From Amyelois transitella (Eukaryota > Arthropoda > Insecta > Lepidoptera > Pyralidae), in the NCBI RefSeq assembly GCF_032362555.1, contig NC_083508.1, positions 5,671,001-5,735,000 of the forward strand: a stretch of 64,000 nt of DNA. Direction: 5' to 3'. Position 1 is the first letter of the stretch; every line of letters starts with the position of its first letter. Positions 49,082 through 64,000 of the stretch are shown here, piece after piece. The notes beneath the pieces were generated by a model. That model was not told the origin of the DNA. It worked only from the letters and a program-made list of their open reading frames with translations, and did not search any database. Position numbers and translations under genes: made by a program.

Positions 49082-49698
49082 TAGGAATGTGAAAAAAAAA
49101 TCGATTATGGAAAAATTCGATTAAAAATCAATTTTAAAAAAATAAAAATCGATTTTTATACGCGATTTTTCAAAATTAATAATCGATGTTTATAATCATG
49201 CAATAAATGCACTCCGACATTACGTTTTTGTCTTCAAGCTTGGAGACCGGAACGCGAACTGCCAAAGAATACTATCATAGCTCCATAATATGTATTACAT
49301 TAACGCCATCTGTGCATTCTTTCTGTGCTTTTAAAAAAGTTTAGTTGATTAATTTAATCAATCATTCTCTAGATGGAGTAAGTCGATGAACAGTTTTTTA
49401 CTGACATTCGGTTGATATGTTATTCATTAGTCGTTGCTGAAAGTTCCTTTTATTAAACTTTATTGTTAAAAACTTTAATTTGTGTTGATTATATAAGAAC
49501 TTACTGTTTCTGTTGTTAATTTTTTTGAATATGGCGTTTATTTTGACATTAATTGAAAAATTAGGAAAAAATCTATCAATATAATAAAATCGATTATTTT
49601 CTTAAGAAAAATCGATAAATCATTAATTGATTTTTCATACTTAAAAAATAAATCGATTAGATAAAAATCGATTTTTTATCAGAAATGTCACATCCCTA
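49082..49698. mobile_element. hAT-type miniature element, copy 2
   Basis: Starts TAGGAATGTGAAAAAA and ends TCACATCCCTA. The perfect 8-bp duplication CAGCAAGC lies at 49074-49081 and 49699-49706. The interior matches 14586-15182 over most of its length. Termini of the type TAGGG-ATG with an 8-bp duplication are the hAT pattern. There is no coding capacity. It fills over half of the 1.16 kb between the divergent Miro and POLR3B start codons, about 230 bp upstream of the Miro ATG. Confidence 0.88.
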
Positions 49699-50009
49699 CA
49701 GCAAGCAAAGCAAGCAAGCACACACAAACCACAGTTAGAGAGCGCTTCGGCCACTGACGTACATATTGGCAAACAAGCAAGAGACAGTTTTCGTGAGTGG
49801 AAAAAAAAAGTTATTGACAAAACGTCAATGTCTAACGTATTCCGAAATACTGTCGACTCGGAAAAATAATAACGAAAATAAAATAAATCTTGAATAAATC
49901 ATATTGATTACATTTTTCAATCAAGCCTAAATAAATTATATTTAGGTTTCCATTGGAATTACCTACTTTTCATGTAGAAGCGGCGAAGCTTATATTCTAA
50001 TATACTTCA

Positions 50010-57385
<7,376 letters not shown>

Positions 57386-57507
57386 TGTTGTTATTAAAGA
57401 TTTGTTGAAAAATTTTGTTTTTTTTTTTCACCTTCTCACGTAAGTAGCCTGTTTGCGTCTGGTCAGATATTTTTAGTAGATTAGTCGGGTCGATTAGTAA
57501 ATGATAC

Positions 57508-57513
57508 AATAAA
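57508..57513 (+). terminator. Candidate polyadenylation signal of POLR3B
   Basis: Canonical AATAAA 123 nt past the POLR3B stop and only 40 nt from the SMPD4 stop. ATTAAA at 57393-57398 is an earlier alternative. Confidence 0.5.
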
Positions 57514-57552
57514 AAATATCAAAAATAATATATTCAAATACAAAACATTCCA

Positions 57553-60500
57553 CTATTTCAAGATCTTTAACATTCTTAAAGATGCTTTTGAAAATACAAA
57601 CATCATCCACAACACTAACAATATTAAAGTGTAAGAGAAGCCACTGAAAGACAAGAACCTAAATAATAGGTAGCCGATACCGACCCAGACTACGAAGGCG
57701 TGGGATCCGAGTCGACGAAGGACCAGCCGCGGGGGAAGCTCTTGGGTGACGATTTGTTGGTGATTCGTGAAGTCTCTCACGTACGTCTGTATGGTGCACG
57801 GCCGGTGTAACACTTCGCGGGCAACGTGACCCCAGAAGTTGTCTTTATGCCATAGGGATACGAATTCTTCTTGATACTGTGAATAAAAATAATTTGTGCT
57901 CATTCCTGAACGCGAATTTTATATGTGCAAAATTCAGATTCAAGAAATGTAGATTTATAATATTTGGCAAAAAAATACGCTATCTTTTGTTAGGAAATGA
58001 TAAATTTTCTGAATAAATCAGTTTCAATGGTAAGCGTTTGCGAACAAACCAGATACAAAAGTGTGAATATGACAATAGTGATACGAAGAGTACAGAAAAG
58101 CTCCTAAAACTATAATTTCAATCAAACAGGAGAAAACACTTACTATTTCATTAATCCTAGATGCTATTTGATACAGCATGCGAACCAAAATTGTGCTTTC
58201 ATATGAAGTTATTGGCATGAGATCTGGATCTCCCATGTACTTCACGTCGGTGGGTTTGCTCCGGAGCTGAAATTTAACAATAATTATTGTATTTTGCTTC
58301 TGTCAAAGAATTAAGGAATTGTTATAATGTATTTTGCTGTGATGGAGACAAAAAATAAAAGAAATATACCTTATTTGTTATAAAATTTGGAAAGCTGGAC
58401 GAATTGGCGAATGAAGAATGCTCCAAGGAACTGTCTTCGACGATTGGCTCCGGGGGCAGTAGACTGCTTTCGTTGATCTGTAGAGGTTTTAGTAAAAAAT
58501 AAATTACGGTTAGTACTTACTACGGTTAAAACTATAGGTTTTGCAGAAAAACTTATAGTTTTAACAAACACACCAAAGTAAATACAAGCTGATTAGGAGA
58601 AAATAAAATAGTGTGCAGAATAAAATTAACTTGTGCTGCTTATGTAACACAAAAGTGAAGCACTTGTTATTTACTTACTAAAAATATAGTAGCAAAATGA
58701 TGGACTGATGCATTAAGATATGCTGGAACTTTCCTTGTCTCCTCTAATAATAAATCTTCCTCAAACTGGTTGTCTATCATAAGCCAGTGCTTTATAGACG
58801 CCCAAAGGCCTGTAAGTGTATAAGAATGTTATTACCAATAAAAAAAAATATTTTCCCTTTTGCAATAGTCTCGATAAGATTCGAAGGCCACATTCAGCCG
58901 GATGACTTAATGACGGTGATTCAGATATAGACAGGTTCCTAGCTGCATCACCTAAAAGAATCTCACCCAACATAACATTGTTGTAGTTATTTATCTATGA
59001 TATTGGAATGTCGCTCGGTTTATCTTTTAGAACTGGCGAACCTTAAAGTCTGTTAAGTCAATAATTAGACTATAAAAAGGACTTCTTATAAAATTTTAAA
59101 GTTTACCTTGGTGTTTTTGGTTCATTTTCCTACTTATATCTTCCAAATTACGTTCAGAGATAATTTTAGCTGCAAGGATCTTTTTAATAAAGTCCATTGC
59201 AAATGGTTTCTTATTTTCGCCCCAGATAGGATCGTATTCAAAATTCGTGGATAAATTTAATTCTGACACAGCCTGTTTGGCAATAGCCACCCATTTGTGA
59301 AGAGGTATTCCATTGTATGTATAACTGAAACGAAAAGAAAAATTGTTCAATTAGTATGCAACTCGTTTTTGACTAATTGTATGTATGTAGATATTTATTG
59401 TGGCATTTACCTTTGATCGTGCATTGAATTATTAAAGCTAGAGTCTGGACTATGTAGTAGACTAGAATTTAAATCTGTCATAGCATGTTCCAAATTCCAC
59501 AGTATGGGCACCAGATGTGGTTGTGAGAATACCTGCAATTGAATAAAAATTTCAAACTCATCGAGAAAATTTAAATAATTCAGAAGAACTATTACTTTTT
59601 AATTAACACAGAATAATATTAATGAAGATTTAATTATGGAAGACTGCAGACGGCCGACTTTTAAATTTAAAACTTGGTAAATCTTTTCACATTTCATTTA
59701 AAATGCTTGTCTTTAGAGGACACAAAGTATTGAGGCGATCATGCCTGTACTTGTATAAGCATGACGATAATAGATAGATAGTAGCTGCTAGAGATACCTA
59801 CATGAAAATACGCAAAGATTTACACTTACCTTCCCTAATCTAAATAACATGACGGTATTTTTGTATGCAGTAAGATCTAATCGTAAGAATCTAGGCAGTA
59901 CCAACTGGAAGATACAAGTGTATGAAGGGAAGTTTTCTGCAATAAACTGAGTGTAGCTGGCATCTAATGTGCTAGTGTTTCCCTCTTCTTGATTGTTATT
60001 TGCAGTACGGAATCTGAAAGTAAGAAAGTTGTGTCTAAACATAAATACACTAGAGAACAAATTTTACTAGTATACTTAGAAGGTTTCTATTAATAAATTG
60101 GCATTGTAAACCTGCTAAAGTTTTATACATTAGCAGGTTTACATAGTGTACTCTTAGGACAAAGGGTTACAGGGTTATATTTACCTATCTCGGTTTGTCA
60201 TATTGTCCGTGTATCTCCAAGGCTGAATGAGACTCAACCATAGCTCCATAACAAGTCTGAAGGAAGCGTCCAATGGCCAAATGGTGACCAAGTGTTTGAC
60301 GTAATGGTATGCGCGCGCGCACATAATCTGCCGCGCGTACTTGCGCAGTGCGGACGACCGCGACGCCGGGTCCGACAAGTGTTTCGCTGAGAACGAATGT
60401 ATGTGTTTTATAAGAACTCGCACTATCCTGACCCTTTCAGGACTTGAGATTGTAGGGTAGCTTCTTTGGAACATCTGCAATAGATATGTCGGTCTAGTAA

Positions 60501-63500
60501 TATGTCGTATTTATAAAGCATGGCTATTATATTATGAAACTTCGTTAAGAACAATTAAGAACTAAAAGTTCTTAATTCTTCTCTTCTGTTTTTTATGATT
60601 AAAATGACTTACATCACCCCTAGAGTTGAATTCCTCCACACTCATCCAAATATCTATAAAAACTTGTAAAACTGTTTCTGAACGCCAAACTTCATTCCTT
60701 GATTGAGACTGAGAAACATGTTGGCTGTGATTATTGGTCATGCTCGACAAATCCTGTATTAATAGAAGGGAAGGCGAGCTGAGCGGTCTGTAAAGAAAAG
60801 TATCAGAAGTTATTTCAATATTTATAGCCAGCAGAGATGATTGCAAATTTAAAAAAGGGAAGAAAGGAAAGTTAATTGAAAGAAATTTACTGAAAATCTA
60901 CTTTCCGGGGCTTTAATAGTTCTGATCTTGAATTTCTGATTTCTTTATAAACCAGCTCTGTTCCTAGAAATTTGACAAACAAACTAATAGGATGCCACAC
61001 GCAAAAACATCCAACTCAATGATTGGAGGAAAAAAAATAGGTACCTAATTGTATTTAAAATTAATACCTGTTTGCTGTTTGCAAGGGTGCTACCATCGGG
61101 ACCTTCCCCGTATAATTTGGTATGTGAGGCAGCACCGGCTCATTTGGATCAGTTGGCAGAAAGTGCATCAGGTAATCGCAGGCCAGGGCAAAGTACACAC
61201 TGTTCCAGTTTTCCCAAGAGCTCTTGTTTTGACTGTTGTTTATCAAGAAGAGAGCAAAGCAAAAAATGTAATAATCAAATGGATCTGACACAAATTTTTG
61301 TGAGGAACTTATTCCAAAATATAGCTTTGTAAACCAATGTTTCATAAAAAGTAGAACTTTACTAAATGTAGGAAATATGTCAGTTATATTAAACTAACAA
61401 ATAAGTAGTTTTTTTTTTAAATCATAATTCAAATAAGAGACATGTTGAAAAGCAAAAATGATTGCATTTATTATTCTGAAAGAAACATAAGTGCTTTTTT
61501 GTGACCCCAGTTCAAGTACAACTAACTATACATACATATTTTTGCACAAAACAAAGTTGTTTTTTTCTTTTTAATTTATTGTAAGACTGAAACTCATCAA
61601 AGTCACCGTGCGGCGCGGCGGTAAAACAGTTAGAGCGCGAGCCCGCGTTTCAATTTGATATGACGAGTTTCAAGAGTTTTTTGTACTACAGGTGTTAGCC
61701 CGCTATACATATTATAAAGTGGTCTGTTTCAAAAAATTTAAAAGACGTCATTTAAGCCAGTGATTAAAATGAAGTGACTGACTTTAACATTCTTTGAAGT
61801 ACAGTTATCAGCACTACAGCCCATGTCCCATGTAACAAATATATACACCTACTGAATATTCTACATGTTTAAAAAGGATACTGAGTGATAAAGCTACTAC
61901 ATTTAATGACTGTGCATCCATAGTAACCATGTCTGCATAAAATTGTGAACTTCTTCCCCGCTCTAGGTTCATTTGTAAGTTCAACTGAAAAAAAAAATTA
62001 ACCATTATTTCTGTTAGCTACATCTATTGTTTTGTCCTCAGTAAATGAAGCTAAAGTATAATAATAAAAGTATGTGACTGACATTAAAATTATATAATTT
62101 TTATGGGTAGCTAATAAAAGAACCATTTTTGTATATAAATAACATTGACAATTTTTTTTAAGTTTATGAGGCATGTTTCCCTACACCTAAGAATCAGGAT
62201 CACCTCTTAGATCTCCCTGGGATGTCGTAAAAGATGATTAAGGGAATTAATAATCTATTGCAAGCTTCCATGATGGTCTGGTAGCAAATTAAGAACATAT
62301 TGGGTGGCTGCTGCTTCCCTTCCTGTGCAAATTATAATATCTTTGGATTTGGATTCTTCAGCAAGGTGATGGGCTTGACTTATCAATATTTGTATTTCAA
62401 TTCTATCACTAAGTCCAATTTTTCCCTCTGTCTATCCCATAAAGCAAAAACATGTGATATAAATGTGTACATAACAGCATAACATATGGTACACACAGTC
62501 TAACAGATACTGAAAGAACCATATTGAAATGAAGAGTGCAGATATGGTATCTGATATCAAGTGGTACCTACCTACCCCAATTTAAACTAGAGATGCAACG
62601 AATAGTGATTACACCAAATATCGAATATCCGACCGTATCCCTGGGCGCCGAATATTCGACGAGAGAAACACGCGTAACACGCAGCTACAAGTCATGCTAG
62701 CTAGCCTGGTGTTGGCTATCAGTGACAGTGACGGAAGGGAGTGTTTGTTTCATTTGCAAGTAAATCATGTCACAACATGCATAATATAAACAATAATTAA
62801 ACTATAATTACTGAATGTGTGATTTCTTTAATAAATACTTATATTTTTCTTGAAAAAATCATCTTTTATTTTTAGTTTTAACCATTGAGCTGAAAACTGA
62901 ATAGTAAAGTAGGTACTATTCGGCTAAATATCTCCTTGAAAATAGGCTGAATACTGAATAGTTGCTGAATATTTGTTGTATCTCTAATTTAAACCCCCAA
63001 GATCAACATTTTACCAACCAGATCTGTTGGTAAAATCCATACATATATTCACCTCTATATCCCTTATGGGGTAGACCGAGCTAATAGTTGAAAGACATGT
63101 CATATTTATTTAGATGGTTACTAATTGCAAAAGTTGCCTTGCAAAAAATCTACTGGAAGATTTATAAGGAGTCTGACTATTCTACTAAATTATCCTTACC
63201 CCATTATATTGAGTTGTTGATTTTGAGTATCAGAATTATTGATTTACTTACCGGTAACATATTTATTGGTAAATTGTACTTTAACTGCGGATCTGACAAG
63301 AGTTTGTAACATAATCGAAACATTGGTCCTTGAGGTTCTAGGAAAGAAGTAAGTGCCTCAAATTCATATTTATTAGCATCTAAAGTAATCATTCTTAATC
63401 CCCAGCCATTTGTAAAAGAATTGGCAAATATGTTATTAACTAATTGCGGAAAAAGTGCCTGTAATTCTTTGATGGGTCCCGAATAATCTATAATTCTTGT

Positions 63501-63771
63501 TAATTCTGCCAATTTATCTTGCACTGGTAGATTTAAACTAGTATAAAATTGACTCTGAAATGAAAATAGGTTTAAAATTAAAAAAACATATCATATATGA
63601 CATTAAGTATATCTTATCCTATATGATATATTTTTTGAAATTATAAAGTTATTTAAAATAAGTAATTAGTAGTTGCAAATTAAAGTCGCAACTGAAGAAA
63701 TATATTTATTTATAAAGCAATGCGAAAATAAAAAAAAGTAAGGATAACCTTACCGTGACATCGTGTGTCAT
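57553..63771 (-). CDS. SMPD4: Sphingomyelin phosphodiesterase 4 (neutral sphingomyelinase 3) family
   Basis: Thirteen exons on the minus strand: 63771-63754, 63554-63252, 61984-61882, 61284-61068, 60787-60613, 60474-60185, 60013-59830, 59532-59411, 59324-59107, 58809-58679, 58477-58370, 58266-58144 and 57876-57553; phases close; 771 aa (human 827-866). It is a membrane protein of the ER and nuclear envelope, described as hydrolysing sphingomyelin to ceramide and linked to nuclear pores. Family blocks in order: ELQALFPQLVNNIF; FLEPQGPMFRLCYKLL; NPFDYYIFCFALFLI (joined across introns); DYLMHFLPTDPN; EVWRSETVLQVFIDIWM; WPLDASFRLVMELWLSLIQP; LDLTAYKNTVMLFRLGKVFS. Two hydrophobic C-terminal segments at about 724-762 match the family's membrane anchor. 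The first exon has only six codons. No dinuclease-type catalytic motif is recognisable, as is usual for this family. It is convergent with POLR3B. Confidence 0.93.
58855..58975 (+). repeat. SINE-like family B fragment
   Basis: 'ttgcaatagtctcgataag', 'gaaggccacattcagccgga', 'gattcagatatagacaggtt' and 'gcatcacctaaaagaatctc' are family B central blocks. It lies in SMPD4 intron 9. Confidence 0.5.
62185..62470 (-). repeat. SINE-like family B, minus orientation, decayed
   Basis: Plus-strand 'gggatgtcgtaaaagatgat', 'ggtgatgggcttgacttatc', 'tttcaattctatcactaagt' and 'ctgtctatcccataaagc' are inverse family B blocks. It lies in SMPD4 intron 2. Confidence 0.55.
62588..62986. mobile_element. 399-bp hAT-type miniature element with perfect 8-bp duplication
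   Basis: ATTTAAAC at 62580-62587 and 62987-62994 flanks an element starting TAGAGATGCAACGAATA and ending ATTTGTTGTATCTCTA. The inverted ends match at about 14 of 17 positions. Inner 'atatcgaatatccgac' and 'gaatagttgctgaatatt' are subterminal AATA/TATT repeats. There is no coding capacity. It differs from the 14586/49082 family. It lies in SMPD4 intron 2. Confidence 0.9.
63030..63110 (+). repeat. SINE-like family B head fragment
   Basis: 'catacatatattcacctcta', 'tatcccttatggggtagacc' and 'gagctaatagttgaaagac' match the head of family B only. Confidence 0.5.
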
Positions 63772-64000
63772 TGTTCCGAATTATTGAAAACTCTTAGCAG
63801 CAGTAAATTGATAAAAACGGCGTGCGTCTTATCGTAATGAAATTTCGGTTAGGGTACCTCACTATTATCAAAATATATTTTAAAAATTTTCAAAATCGAC
63901 GGGTTTTTACGGCTTTCTTACTCAAATCAAACTCTGTCAAACTCAAAATCAAACAAAACTCAATCTTACTTTATTGACATTGACAACTTTTTTTTTTAAT
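63772..64000 (-). promoter_or_regulatory. SMPD4 upstream region
   Basis: Sequence 5' of the SMPD4 start, presumably 5' UTR and promoter. AT-rich; no TATA box or initiator can be assigned with confidence. Confidence 0.3.

Noticed and set aside
61600-61660. Possible tRNA-like stretch with 'ttagagcgcgagcccgcg'
   Set aside because: It does not fold into a complete cloverleaf by eye, and the B box is not convincing.

Overview
This 64 kb window is nuclear DNA of an insect, very probably a moth or butterfly. Genes are split by many short GT-AG introns and the background is AT-rich. Proteins match conserved metazoan families. Introns and spacers are filled with repeats of the lepidopteran type: two tRNA-linked SINE-like families, LINE 3' tails, TTAA-flanked piggyBac-type and 8-bp-duplication hAT-type miniature elements, and a mag-like LTR element with very short LTRs. 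No prokaryotic, CRISPR or operon-like structure is present. Exon models were built by hand from reading frame, splice sites and matching phase; every phase closes.

Layout, left to right. A MICAL-like gene (+, 166-6938, 5' end outside the window) ends in a complete bMERB Rab-binding domain. NCBP3 (-, 14482-10814) is the third nuclear cap-binding subunit; a decayed RTE-like LINE sits in its second intron. A spacer with a hAT-type miniature element and a broken Tc1/mariner-like transposase leads to POLDIP3/SKAR (+, 18280-24566), an mRNA-export adaptor carrying a piggyBac-type miniature element in intron 4. The 24.6-28.1 kb spacer holds a solo LTR, a 1.08 kb near-palindromic foldback element and a second solo LTR with a nested SINE piece. 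The FET-family gene caz (+, 28092-33963) follows, then fragments of a THAP protein and of a second protein on opposite strands.

Miro (-, 48850-35976), the mitochondrial Rho GTPase, has 11 exons. Its last two introns contain a 949 bp miniature LTR retrotransposon and a 4.96 kb mag-like Ty3/gypsy element in the same orientation as the gene. POLR3B (+, 50010-57385, 12 exons, 1134 aa), the second-largest RNA polymerase III subunit, is divergent from Miro. It is tail-to-tail with SMPD4 (-, 63771-57553, 13 exons), a neutral sphingomyelinase-3 family membrane protein.

The genes do not form one pathway, though four act in RNA synthesis or handling (NCBP3, POLDIP3, caz, POLR3B). NCBP3 and POLDIP3 are divergent neighbours about 3.8 kb apart, and both families act around capped-mRNA export. 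The most unusual content is mobile: the foldback element with nested inverted repeats, the LTR miniature element, the datable pile-up of insertions in a Miro intron, and hAT-type elements close to gene 5' ends. I found no convincing new gene system. The most interesting protein-level point is the altered WLDD cap-binding motif of NCBP3.
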